DNA from: an uncultured Allomuricauda sp. | GTDB taxonomy: Bacteria > Bacteroidota > Bacteroidia > Flavobacteriales > Flavobacteriaceae | NCBI RefSeq assembly: GCF_947499695.1 | Contig: NZ_CANMPQ010000004.1 | Coordinates: forward strand, 62,001-126,000 | Reading direction: 5' to 3' | Length of the DNA: 64,000 bases | Shown here: positions 8,509-16,617 of the stretch, in pieces | How positions within the stretch are numbered: the stretch's first letter is position 1 | How the letters are laid out: every line of letters starts with the position of its first letter | Made by a program: the position numbers and the translations under genes | The notes under the pieces: model-generated | What the model was told of the DNA's origin: nothing | Seen by the model: only the letters and a program-made list of their open reading frames with translations | The model's database searches: none

Positions 8509-9081
8509 CTATTTACCCTTTGATTGCACTCGGGGCGACATTCCTTTTAATTTTAAACTTTCTTGGAGAATTTTTCGAGCCTTGAACAGTTGTGATTTTG
8601 ATGTCCCTTCCGAAATTTCCAAGATTTCAGCTATTTCATGATGTTTATAGCCTTCTATGGCATAAAGCAAAAACACCATTTTATATCCTTCTGGCAGATT
8701 ATCAATTAGCTGCTGCACGTACTCGACATCCAGCAGTGATGTGTTTTCATTTACTTCTTTTGGGCTTGATTCCAGAATCTCATCATCATAGACCACAAAT
8801 TGTCTTTTACGCAAGTATGAGATACTTTCCCTGACCATTATTTTCCGGATCCAACCTTCAAAACTTCCACGATGTTGAAATGATGTCAAGTTTTCAAAAA
8901 CCTTCACAAACCCATTCACCATAATATCCTCCGCAAATTGAACATCTTTAACATATTGTCTGCATACACTCAACATCTTAGGGGCATATTTGTCATAAAG
9001 GAATTGCTGGGCCGTTCTATTGCCTGCAATTGACCTTTTTATCAATTGCTTCTCATTCGTGTATAATGAAATAATTTTCAA
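8509..9081 (-). CDS. ECF-type RNA polymerase sigma factor
   Basis: A 190-residue sigma-70 family protein with region 2 (about residues 20-90, including FAEDIMVNGFVKVFENL and GWIRKIMVRESISYLRK) and region 4 (about 125-180, with PEGYKMVFLLYAIEGYKHHEIAEILEIS split over the helix-turn-helix). There is no sigma region 3. It appears to start at TTG: no ATG is in frame before an upstream stop, and the N terminus fits the family. It heads a unit with a membrane protein and an outer-membrane barrel, suggesting an envelope-stress or surface-signal role. Confidence 0.85.
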   Translation of the reverse strand: MKIISLYTNEKQLIKRSIAGNRTAQQFLYDKYAPKMLSVCRQYVKDVQFAEDIMVNGFVKVFENLTSFQHRGSFEGWIRKIMVRESISYLRKRQFVVYDDEILESSPKEVNENTSLLDVEYVQQLIDNLPEGYKMVFLLYAIEGYKHHEIAEILEISEGTSKSQLFKARKILQESLKLKGMSPRVQSKGK

Positions 9082-9165
9082 CAGTGGTTCCCGGTTTTGT
9101 TCTTATAAATATAGACGAGGTAATTTCCAAAATGGTTGCCTGGTTTGGAATTTTTTTATCTTGTA

Positions 9166-9195
9166 TTTGCCATTATGGGATAATTGAATGGCAAA
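9166..9195. terminator. Inverted repeat between the ispB-like gene and the sigma gene
   Basis: A perfect 9-bp inverted repeat (9166-9174 with 9187-9195) with a 12-nt loop, positioned just after the polyprenyl synthase stop on the minus strand. No strong U tract follows, so it may be a weak or factor-assisted terminator. Confidence 0.45.
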
Positions 9196-9209
9196 AAACT
9201 ATACGAAGC

Positions 9210-10187
9210 TTACTTTTTGCGGTCTACAACGTAGTTTACCATGAGGGTAAGAGCGCTTTTATAGTCAGAATCTGGGTAGTTGTTCAACAATGCTAATGCT
9301 TCATCTTTGAATTCAAGCATTTTGGTCACCGCGTATTCAAGTCCACCCATCTCCTTGACATAAGCAATAACCTCTCTGACTCTTTTTTTGTCTTTATTGT
9401 GATTTTTGATGGAACTGATCAACCAGCGCTTTTTTTCATTATCGCTTTGGTTAAGAGCATAAATAAGAGGTAATGTCATTTTTTGCTCCTTAATATCTAT
9501 TCCTGTGGGTTTTCCAATTTTCTCGGCACCGTAATCGAAAAGATCATCCTTGATTTGAAATGCCATACCGCAAAGTTCCCCAAACTTGCGAAACGTTTCT
9601 ATGTGTTCGGTGTCCGGTTTTACAGAGCAGGCACCCATACTACAACATGCCGCTATTAGGGTCGCTGTCTTTTGGCGTATGATGCTGTAATATACTTCTT
9701 CGGTAATATCCAACAATCGAGCTTTCTCAATCTGAAGAAGCTCGCCCTCGCTCATATCCTTCACTGCATTGGAAATAATATGGAGCAAATCATAATCCTT
9801 ATTTTCCAAGGCCACTAAGACCCCTTTTGAAAAAAGAAAATCTCCTACCAAAACGGCTATCTTGTTTTTCCAAAGGGCATTAATTGAGAAAAATCCTCTT
9901 CGTTTATGGCTATCATCCACAACATCGTCATGAACTAGGCTAGCGGTATGAATCAATTCAATAATGGATGCGCCACAATAGGTTCGGTCGTTAATCGTGC
10001 CCCCATTGATTAATTTGGCCGTAAGAAATACGAACATAGGGCGCATTTGCTTTCCTTTTCGATTTACAATGTAGTATGTAATCCGATTAAAGAGCGCCAC
10101 TTTTGATGACATGGATTTTAGGAACTTTTCTTCGAAGAGTTCCATTTCCTTTTCTATCGGTTCTCTAATTTGCGAAACTATCTTCAC
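9210..10187 (-). CDS. ispB: Trans-polyprenyl diphosphate synthase
   Basis: A 325-residue all-helical prenyltransferase that extends farnesyl- or geranylgeranyl-diphosphate with isopentenyl diphosphate, probably for the menaquinone side chain. The first Asp-rich motif DDVVD is at 87-91 and the second, DDLFD, at 214-218; both bind the magnesium-diphosphate. The residues before the first motif (HTASLVH) are small, which favours a long-chain product. The chain length cannot be stated from the sequence. The nearest upstream gene is a divergent lipoprotein. Confidence 0.88.
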   Translation of the reverse strand: MKIVSQIREPIEKEMELFEEKFLKSMSSKVALFNRITYYIVNRKGKQMRPMFVFLTAKLINGGTINDRTYCGASIIELIHTASLVHDDVVDDSHKRRGFFSINALWKNKIAVLVGDFLFSKGVLVALENKDYDLLHIISNAVKDMSEGELLQIEKARLLDITEEVYYSIIRQKTATLIAACCSMGACSVKPDTEHIETFRKFGELCGMAFQIKDDLFDYGAEKIGKPTGIDIKEQKMTLPLIYALNQSDNEKKRWLISSIKNHNKDKKRVREVIAYVKEMGGLEYAVTKMLEFKDEALALLNNYPDSDYKSALTLMVNYVVDRKK

Positions 10188-10291
10188 TACCCCCGATTTG
10201 GTGAATTTGGTTTGAGAGTCTAAAAGTAGGTAAAATGAAAGAGTTGGTCACGGGAAGTTTAAAGTTTTAAGCCAGTAAGGCAAAACCATCG

Positions 10292-10344
10292 ATAATCTGC
10301 GTTGCGGAGTGGTTTCCTTTTTAAAATTCCACGCAACCGATTAT
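10292..10344. repeat. Imperfect inverted repeat in a divergent intergenic region
   Basis: Three paired blocks, ATAATC/GATTAT, GTTGCG/CGCAAC and TGG/CCA, form a stem of about 15 pairs interrupted by small bulges, with a 16-nt AT-rich loop. It lies between the divergent ispB-like and lipoprotein genes. It ends about 30 bp before the lipoprotein ATG, so it would sit in that gene's 5' region. Confidence 0.5.
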
Positions 10345-10373
10345 GGCTTCGCATATCTTGATTAAAAAAGACT

Positions 10374-10778
10374 ATGAGGTTAACGTATTTTGGTTGGATT
10401 ATCATCGTTTTTGGTATTGCTGTTTTAAGTTGCAATACGGATGATGTGGAGGAAACAGTTGAAGGTTCATTTGAAGGGGTTTTTACCGTTACGTATTCGA
10501 ACAATGAGACCTTTTCAAATTCAGTTGAGGTTACCTTAAATAATGGAATATATTCGTCTACTGCAGGTCCCGATAGACTTCCAGCTGGTGGAACCGGAAC
10601 TTATGAAATACTATCCAACACTATTACGTTTGAAGATGAAGGTGTTTGGACTGCCGATTTTGACTGGAACCTAATCTTAAATGGAGCTTACAGCTACACC
10701 CTTTCTGGAAATAAATTAATACTATCTGCTGAAAAAAACAACGTAGGAACGTATACGTACGAGCTCACAAGGAACTAA
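10374..10778 (+). CDS. Small lipoprotein of unknown function
   Basis: A 134-residue protein with a lipoprotein signal (lipobox AVLSC, Cys20) followed by an acidic linker and a short beta-rich domain. The features (GSFEGVFTVTYSNN, GTGTYEILSNTITF, LSGNKLILSAE) resemble lipocalin-like domains of Bacteroidota surface proteins. No enzymatic residues are recognisable. It converges on rlmN with only 4 bp between the stops. I do not recognise a specific family. Confidence 0.7.
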   Translation: MRLTYFGWIIIVFGIAVLSCNTDDVEETVEGSFEGVFTVTYSNNETFSNSVEVTLNNGIYSSTAGPDRLPAGGTGTYEILSNTITFEDEGVWTADFDWNLILNGAYSYTLSGNKLILSAEKNNVGTYTYELTRN

Positions 10779-10782
10779 TCCA

Positions 10783-11823
10783 TTATTTTTTATTGGCCAG
10801 CTGTCCACAAGCTGCGTCAATGTCCTTTCCTCTGGATCTGCGAACAGTCACCGTAATTCCATTTCGCTCCAGAATTTTTTTATACATATCAACGGAATCA
10901 TTCGAGGCTTGTTGGAACTCTCCATCGTCAATAGGATTATATTCAATCAAGTTCACTTTTGATGGAGCGAATTTACAGAACTTTACTAATGCATTAGCTG
11001 CCTCCGGGGTATCGTTGATGCCTTCCCAAATCACATATTCATAGGTGATTCTATTCTTTGTCTTGCTATACCAGTATTCCAAAGCCTCTCTCAAGTCTTT
11101 TAATGGAAATGTAGCATTAAAGGGCATTATTGATGTTCGCACCTCATCGATGGCTGAATGCAAGGAAACGGCCAAACCGAACTTTACCTCTTCATCGGCC
11201 ATCTTTTTTATGATTTTTGGAACACCCGAGGTAGAAACTATAATTCGTTTGGGCGACATTCCCAATCCTTCTGGGGAGGTGATTTTTTCAATGGCCTTGA
11301 GAACGTTATTGTAATTCATCAAGGGCTCTCCCATTCCCATAAATACAATGTTGCTCAGCGGTCGATTAAAATATAGTCTGCTCTCATTATCGATAGCAAC
11401 TACTTGGTCATATATTTCATCCGGATTAAGATTGCGCATTCGCTTTAACCGGGCCGTAGCGCAAAATTTGCAGTCCAGACTGCATCCTACTTGACTGGAT
11501 ACGCATGCTGTTGTTCGAGTATCTGTGGGAATTAGTACAGATTCGACCACCAATCCATCGTGAAGGCGTACCGCATTTTTAATGGTACCATCCGAGCTAC
11601 GCTGCATTTGGTCTACTTGAATGTGGTTGATAACAAAGTTATCTTCAAGCATCTTGCGCGTTTCTTTGGAAACATTGGTCATTCCATCAAAGGAGTGGGC
11701 AGATTTTTGCCATAACCACTCGTACACCTGATTTCCACGGAAGGCTTTTTCTCCTTGCTCCACAAAAAAATCACGGAGTTGCTCTTTTGAAAGTGCACGT
11801 ATGTCCTTCTTTTTTATTTCCAC
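10783..11823 (-). CDS. rlmN: Dual-specificity 23S rRNA/tRNA A2503/A37 C2-methyltransferase
   Basis: A 346-residue radical-SAM enzyme that methylates C2 of A2503 in 23S rRNA and of A37 in some tRNAs. The iron-sulfur motif CxxxCxxC is at C114, C118 and C121, and the catalytic cysteine near the C terminus is C339 (AACGQLA). Other family motifs are MGMGEPL, VSTSGV and EYNP. The start is GTG. A perfect TATATTTG sits only 4 nt before it (11828-11835, minus strand), so a transcript from that element would have almost no leader. The queA terminator lies just upstream, so rlmN must have its own promoter. Confidence 0.95.
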   Translation of the reverse strand: MEIKKKDIRALSKEQLRDFFVEQGEKAFRGNQVYEWLWQKSAHSFDGMTNVSKETRKMLEDNFVINHIQVDQMQRSSDGTIKNAVRLHDGLVVESVLIPTDTRTTACVSSQVGCSLDCKFCATARLKRMRNLNPDEIYDQVVAIDNESRLYFNRPLSNIVFMGMGEPLMNYNNVLKAIEKITSPEGLGMSPKRIIVSTSGVPKIIKKMADEEVKFGLAVSLHSAIDEVRTSIMPFNATFPLKDLREALEYWYSKTKNRITYEYVIWEGINDTPEAANALVKFCKFAPSKVNLIEYNPIDDGEFQQASNDSVDMYKKILERNGITVTVRRSRGKDIDAACGQLANKK

Positions 11824-11843
11824 GGGTCAAATATAATCAAGAA

Positions 11844-11875
11844 AAATCCCGTAGGGTTTTAACCGAACGGGATTT
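11844..11875 (-). terminator. Terminator of queA
   Basis: On the minus strand a 9-bp stem (11875-11867 with 11852-11844), with an inner GGTTTTAACC palindrome in the loop, is followed directly by a run of T. It lies about 30 bp after the queA stop. Confidence 0.8.
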
Positions 11876-11905
11876 CCAATATGGTTTAATACGTTGACTT
11901 TTGCT

Positions 11906-12955
11906 TTAAATGATAAGCATTGCATCACCATAGGAGTAAAAACGATACCCCTCTAAAATGGCTTGTTTGTATGCTTTCTTCATTAAATCATGCCCTATAA
12001 AGGCAGAAACCATCATCAATAATGTCGATTTTGGCAAATGGAAATTGGTAATCATGCAGTTTGCAATACTAAACTCGTATGGAGGGAAAATAAATTTATT
12101 GGTCCATCCTTCAAACGTATTTAGGGTATGTTCCGATGAAACAGCGCTTTCCAAGCCTCTCATAACAGTTGTTCCCACTGCGCAAATACGTTTTTTATTT
12201 TGCTTGGCACTGTTTACAACTTCAGTGGCTTTTTCATCAATCACCAATTCTTCGCTATCCATCTTGTGCTTGGACAAGTCTTCTACCTCAACTGGGTTAA
12301 ATGTTCCTAGACCAACATGAAGGGTAACTTCTGCAAAATCCAATCCTTTGATCTCCAATCTTTTCAATAAGTGTTTTGAAAAGTGAAGTCCAGCAGTAGG
12401 CGCTGCTACAGCACCTTCGTATTTGGCATAAATGGTCTGGTAACGTTCTTCATCTTCCGGCTCAACATCTCTTTTGATGTACTTTGGAAGTGGTGTTTGA
12501 CCCAATTCACGAAGTTTTCTTCTAAAATCCGTGTAAGAACCATCATAAAGAAAACGCAATGTTCTTCCTCTTGAGGTTGTATTATCGATTACCTCAGCAA
12601 CCAAACTTTCATCTTCCCCGAAATACAATTTGTTTCCGATACGAATCTTTCTAGCAGGGTCTACCAAAACATCCCAAAGACGTTGTTCTTGATTTAACTC
12701 GCGTAGCAAAAAAACTTCGATACGGGCACCAGTTTTTTCTTTGTTTCCATATAGTCGAGCTGGAAATACCTTTGTGTTGTTCAAGACCATTACATCTCCT
12801 TCATCAAAATAATCGATTAGGTCCTTGAACATTTTGTGCTCAATTTTTCCGGTTTCACGATGAATCACCATAAGCTTGGATTCGTCCCTATTTTCTGCTG
12901 GATATTCAGCTAATAGTTCTTTAGGTAGTTCAAAGTTGAAGTTTGATAATTTCAT
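11906..12955 (-). CDS. queA: S-adenosylmethionine:tRNA ribosyltransferase-isomerase
   Basis: A 349-residue enzyme that transfers the ribosyl part of SAM to preQ1 in tRNA, making epoxyqueuosine at the wobble position. Family motifs are [15 protein letters not shown] at the N terminus, [17 protein letters not shown] and [17 protein letters not shown] at the C terminus. The length is normal. It has its own candidate promoter (12988-13019) and a strong terminator, so it is probably transcribed alone even though its neighbours share its strand. Confidence 0.95.
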   Translation of the reverse strand: MKLSNFNFELPKELLAEYPAENRDESKLMVIHRETGKIEHKMFKDLIDYFDEGDVMVLNNTKVFPARLYGNKEKTGARIEVFLLRELNQEQRLWDVLVDPARKIRIGNKLYFGEDESLVAEVIDNTTSRGRTLRFLYDGSYTDFRRKLRELGQTPLPKYIKRDVEPEDEERYQTIYAKYEGAVAAPTAGLHFSKHLLKRLEIKGLDFAEVTLHVGLGTFNPVEVEDLSKHKMDSEELVIDEKATEVVNSAKQNKKRICAVGTTVMRGLESAVSSEHTLNTFEGWTNKFIFPPYEFSIANCMITNFHLPKSTLLMMVSAFIGHDLMKKAYKQAILEGYRFYSYGDAMLII

Positions 12956-12987
12956 GCAGGCTTTTTTAGGAGTTTTTTAAAAGAGGG

Positions 12988-13019
12988 CAAATATACAATC
13001 TCGACATAGGGGATGTCAA
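12988..13019 (-). promoter_or_regulatory. Promoter of queA (TTG - 21 nt - TATATTTG)
   Basis: On the minus strand, TTG at 13019-13017 is followed after 21 nt by TATATTTG at 12995-12988, the Bacteroidota -33/-7 arrangement. The spacer contains an inverted repeat (GACAT/ATGTC). Confidence 0.65.
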
Positions 13020-13042
13020 GTAATTTGATGATTAAATGTGAT

Positions 13043-14272
13043 TTACAACTTGTCGATTGAAAAACCTAATGTTTCCAAGTCGTTCCAGAAATCTGGATAT
13101 GATTTAGAAACCACACCTGCATCATTGATTTTCAATGGAATACAGATACCCAAGGGTCCAAAAGCCATGGCCATGCGATGATCATTATATGTATCCACGG
13201 CTACATCGGAATTTATAGTTGGGCATGGCTGAACCGTCAGACTTTCAGTATCAATGTCAACTGTAGCGCCAAATTTTTCCAATTCAGCTTTCATGGCAGC
13301 CAGACGATCAGTTTCCTTTATAGGCAGCGTATGCAGGCCTGTTAGATGACATCCCATACCAAGACCCAAGCAAGTAACAGAAATAGTTTGCGCAATATCA
13401 GGAGCATTGGACAGTTCATAAGCGACCGTTTCTAGATTACAGTTTCCAGTTTTTGAAAGGATAATCTGGTTGTTGGAAAATGTGGTTTCCACGCCAAAAT
13501 CTTTATAGATTTTAGACAAAACACTATCCCCTTGTAAAGAGCTTTCTTTGTAGGAAGACAACTGAATTTTAGTTCCGACTTCGCTCATAGCCGCAATACT
13601 GTAAAAGTAGCTCGCAGAGCTCCAATCTGATTCTACAACCAAAGTTGTATCCTTCACTTCTTGAGCTGAGGAAACGGTGATTATATTGTTCTCAAATTTA
13701 GTTTCAATCCCAATCTGATCCAATAGTCCCAGAGTCATTTTAATATAGGGTACGGAGGTTATTTTTCCCAATAATTCCAGTTCCAAACCATTTTCCAAAC
13801 TTGGAGCAATAAGTAGTAATGAAGAAATATATTGACTACTGATGTTCGCAGGTAACGAAACTTTACTTTTCGTCAGTTTCTTACCGGTAATTTTAATGGG
13901 AGGATAACCTTCTTGGTTTTGATACGATATTTGCGCGCCCAATTTACGTAGTGCTTCCACCAAAACTTTGATTGGGCGTTCTTTCATTCGTTCGGAACCT
14001 GTCAGAACTACTTCCTTGCCTTCTTGTGAAGCAAAAAAACCTGTTAAAAATCGCATGGCCGTGCCCGCATGGTGTATGTCAACTTCTCCCGTATTCTTTT
14101 TAAGCCCAGCTTGCATCACCTGGCCATCATCTGAATTTGATTTGTTCTCAACTGTTATATTCGGAAAAAGTGCCTGCAGTAATAAAGATCTATTGGTCTC
14201 ACTTTTGGAGCCGGTAATCTGTATGGCTTGATTGATTTTTTTATCGTTTGAAAAGGAAAGTTGGAGTCTCAA
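13043..14272 (-). CDS. aroA: 3-phosphoshikimate 1-carboxyvinyltransferase (EPSP synthase)
   Basis: A 409-residue shikimate-pathway enzyme that joins phosphoenolpyruvate to shikimate-3-phosphate. The N-terminal substrate loop reads ITGSKSETNRSLLL, HAGTAMRF replaces the usual NSGTxxR segment, and the C-terminal half has KETDRLAAMKAEL and YNDHRMAMA. It lies 70 bp after the MazG-like gene. A candidate -7 element TAGTTTTG (14297-14304, minus strand) precedes it without a clear -33 partner. Its product feeds the chorismate used by the aromatic operon at 22-26 kb. Confidence 0.93.
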   Translation of the reverse strand: MRLQLSFSNDKKINQAIQITGSKSETNRSLLLQALFPNITVENKSNSDDGQVMQAGLKKNTGEVDIHHAGTAMRFLTGFFASQEGKEVVLTGSERMKERPIKVLVEALRKLGAQISYQNQEGYPPIKITGKKLTKSKVSLPANISSQYISSLLLIAPSLENGLELELLGKITSVPYIKMTLGLLDQIGIETKFENNIITVSSAQEVKDTTLVVESDWSSASYFYSIAAMSEVGTKIQLSSYKESSLQGDSVLSKIYKDFGVETTFSNNQIILSKTGNCNLETVAYELSNAPDIAQTISVTCLGLGMGCHLTGLHTLPIKETDRLAAMKAELEKFGATVDIDTESLTVQPCPTINSDVAVDTYNDHRMAMAFGPLGICIPLKINDAGVVSKSYPDFWNDLETLGFSIDKL

Positions 14273-14341
14273 TTACTTCGTGTTTTATTGAAACCCCAAA
14301 ACTAGAAAAAACCGCTTGATCGAGCTGTGATGTAAACTCTT

Positions 14342-14668
14342 TTATTTAAGTTTTTCGTTATTCTGGTGACGATCGTGGTCCCTTTTGGTCTTTAGCTCCA
14401 ATTTTTTATCAAAAGCATCTTGCAAGTCCACTCCCGTTTGATTTGCCAAGCACAAAACCACAAACATGACATCTGCCAGTTCTTCTCCCAAATCTTTGGT
14501 CTTATCTGACTCTTTTTCACTTTGCTCACCATAACGCCGTGCTATGATTCTGGCCACCTCACCGACCTCTTCTGTCAACTGTGCCATGTTGGTCAGTTCA
14601 TTAAAATAGCGAACGCCATGTGCCTTGATCCATTCATCAACGGCTTTTTGGGAGTTTTGGATGTTCAT
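14342..14668 (-). CDS. MazG-like nucleotide pyrophosphohydrolase
   Basis: A protein of about 108 residues with the all-alpha NTP pyrophosphatase fold. The metal-binding motifs are EEVGEVAR (EExxE type) and EELADVMF. Such single-domain enzymes hydrolyse non-canonical or excess nucleoside triphosphates to monophosphates; the substrate is not predictable here. The ATG at 14668 is chosen; a GTG one codon earlier is also possible. The start lies immediately after the TAG stop of the preceding DUF3857 gene, which suggests translational coupling. Confidence 0.85.
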   Translation of the reverse strand: MNIQNSQKAVDEWIKAHGVRYFNELTNMAQLTEEVGEVARIIARRYGEQSEKESDKTKDLGEELADVMFVVLCLANQTGVDLQDAFDKKLELKTKRDHDRHQNNEKLK

Positions 14669-14671
14669 CAC

Positions 14672-16612
14672 CTAGATTTTTGACAAAACTACTTTTTCCG
14701 TTTCTTTTTCTACTATTTGCGTATAAAATTGTTTTAGAAACTCATAATAATTGGCTGGGATTACCGCTGTTGGAGAGCTTAATGTTGCTCTTAAATTTAT
14801 GGTTGTATCTGTTGCTGATATAAGATATTTAAATGAGCCAACATTATCGGGTAGTGACAAGGCCATTGATTCTGGAACTGATTCGACCTTATATCCTTCA
14901 GGGATTTTAATGGTGATCATATATTTATCCTCCCAGGGAAATCCGTAGTCCACTGGATATTCTCTTTTTTCTGCCTTAAACGGACTTTCCATAGTGCATA
15001 GGTGCAGCATAGGTGAAAAGTATAATTTGCCTGAAATTGTCTCAATCACGTCCTCTTTATAAAGGCTATAATTCTGAACTATCGGTTTATATAGCTCTTC
15101 ATTATTTTTTAGTTCATAATCCGAAATTTCAATATCACCCTGCTCTTTTTCCAGTTCTTCCAGAAAGGATTCTTCGGTGCCCTTGTTATACATGTTTCTG
15201 AACATGTAGGCGTTGTTTTGCGTATACTGTTGCCGTATTTTGGCATCTATTGATCCATCTTCATTTAAATCAACTTGCATCATGACCATGTCAATGGATT
15301 TTTTTCTTGGCATTAAATCCATAGTTTCAGAATTACCATTTTCCGAAACCATTCTTCCGAGCCAATTCAAAGTTCTGGTTGGCAGTACATCCATAGTGCT
15401 GTAACTGTTGGTGGCATCAAGAAGATGATAGGTATCTCCAACCTTAGCTGCGGCAATCACATAATTATATCCTTGAAGTGTTGGAAATAAAGGCACTCCA
15501 TGATCCCTTGTACTTGTAAGCACCGGATGCGCTTTTATACCGGCATGTTTAAGCATTGCTACGAGCATTAAATTAATATCTGCACTATTGCCCGTTCCTT
15601 CCTTATATGCTTTTCGCGTTCCTTCATCAACACCATATCCTCTATAGGTGTTCCACTTTACCTTTTGTTTAGCAAATTCCAGTACTTTTTTGATTCTTGC
15701 TTCCTCTCCAGCAACTCCCTCTAGAGCAACATCCAACTCTTCCTTGAAATAATTACTCTTATCAAGTTCGTCACCAAACGAACCGCTTGTATAAATGGTT
15801 TTAACAACGTCATCCCATGTTTTGGAATATGCCTTATATGTGCTCCCAGGAATTTCTAGTGAAATTATCTCAAATTTTACTCCCGCACGGTAATTCCTAA
15901 TATTGGAAACGAAGTTCTCTCTTTTCATTGCAGGTATGTGTTCCAAATCGAAGCTCGTTATGGTCACATTTAAATTGAGATTGGGATCACGGGACGAATC
16001 TACTTTTGGAACCAACGGAAGAAAACCTTTTTGTCGCTGCCTGAATTTGAAGTATTCCAATATTCGCATACTGGCCACAACCTTTTTTATGGGAATGGCA
16101 TCTTGAAAGATAAACTCGTCAATACTTTGAACATACGGAGATCTTATTGTATAGCTAAACTCCACAACCGAACCTGCCTTTACGTTTGGCATGGTAAATT
16201 TGACCTGATTCCTATTCTTGGATTGCTGGGTCTTGAAAATTCCATCTTTACCCAATTTTGTCTCAACAATATCATCCCCTTCAAGCGTATAGGTGTATCC
16301 CTTAATGGCTGTAGCTTTCTCTTCTGAATCACCTTCGTACAGGTTGATTGTTTCCGTAGCATAATCAAAGCCATCCGTATTATAAATCTTTATTCGCTTA
16401 TGAATCTCTGTTATGAGGAAAAGTCCTTCTCCCTTGGAATACCTGTAAAAGGATTTTCGGTTGATATACAAATATGCCGCTGGAGCCGTGGAATCTTTTG
16501 CATAAACTTTCTCCTTTAATTCCTCTTTTGAAACTTTCCTGAATTTATAGTCTTGGGCACTTAAGGTATAGCCCATGGTTAGCAATAGGACTACAATTAC
16601 TTTTTTGGTCAT
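14672..16612 (-). CDS. DUF3857/transglutaminase-like protein with degraded triad
   Basis: A 646-residue exported protein (signal peptide 1-20, ending TLSAQ) with an N-terminal DUF3857 beta domain, a central transglutaminase-like domain and a C-terminal beta domain. Where the paralogue upstream has a Cys-His-Asp triad, this protein has Ser343 (GNSADIN) and Tyr384 (GYNYVIA), with Asp399 kept (LLDAT). It is therefore probably not a thiol enzyme and may bind peptide or act as a scaffold. It starts 5 bp after the paralogue's stop. Confidence 0.8.
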   Translation of the reverse strand: MTKKVIVVLLLTMGYTLSAQDYKFRKVSKEELKEKVYAKDSTAPAAYLYINRKSFYRYSKGEGLFLITEIHKRIKIYNTDGFDYATETINLYEGDSEEKATAIKGYTYTLEGDDIVETKLGKDGIFKTQQSKNRNQVKFTMPNVKAGSVVEFSYTIRSPYVQSIDEFIFQDAIPIKKVVASMRILEYFKFRQRQKGFLPLVPKVDSSRDPNLNLNVTITSFDLEHIPAMKRENFVSNIRNYRAGVKFEIISLEIPGSTYKAYSKTWDDVVKTIYTSGSFGDELDKSNYFKEELDVALEGVAGEEARIKKVLEFAKQKVKWNTYRGYGVDEGTRKAYKEGTGNSADINLMLVAMLKHAGIKAHPVLTSTRDHGVPLFPTLQGYNYVIAAAKVGDTYHLLDATNSYSTMDVLPTRTLNWLGRMVSENGNSETMDLMPRKKSIDMVMMQVDLNEDGSIDAKIRQQYTQNNAYMFRNMYNKGTEESFLEELEKEQGDIEISDYELKNNEELYKPIVQNYSLYKEDVIETISGKLYFSPMLHLCTMESPFKAEKREYPVDYGFPWEDKYMITIKIPEGYKVESVPESMALSLPDNVGSFKYLISATDTTINLRATLSSPTAVIPANYYEFLKQFYTQIVEKETEKVVLSKI

Positions 16613-16617
16613 TGGTC

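Noticed and set aside
10259..10504. 81-codon minus-strand frame over the inverted repeat and lipoprotein start
   Set aside because: It overlaps a better-supported lipoprotein gene and has no family features.
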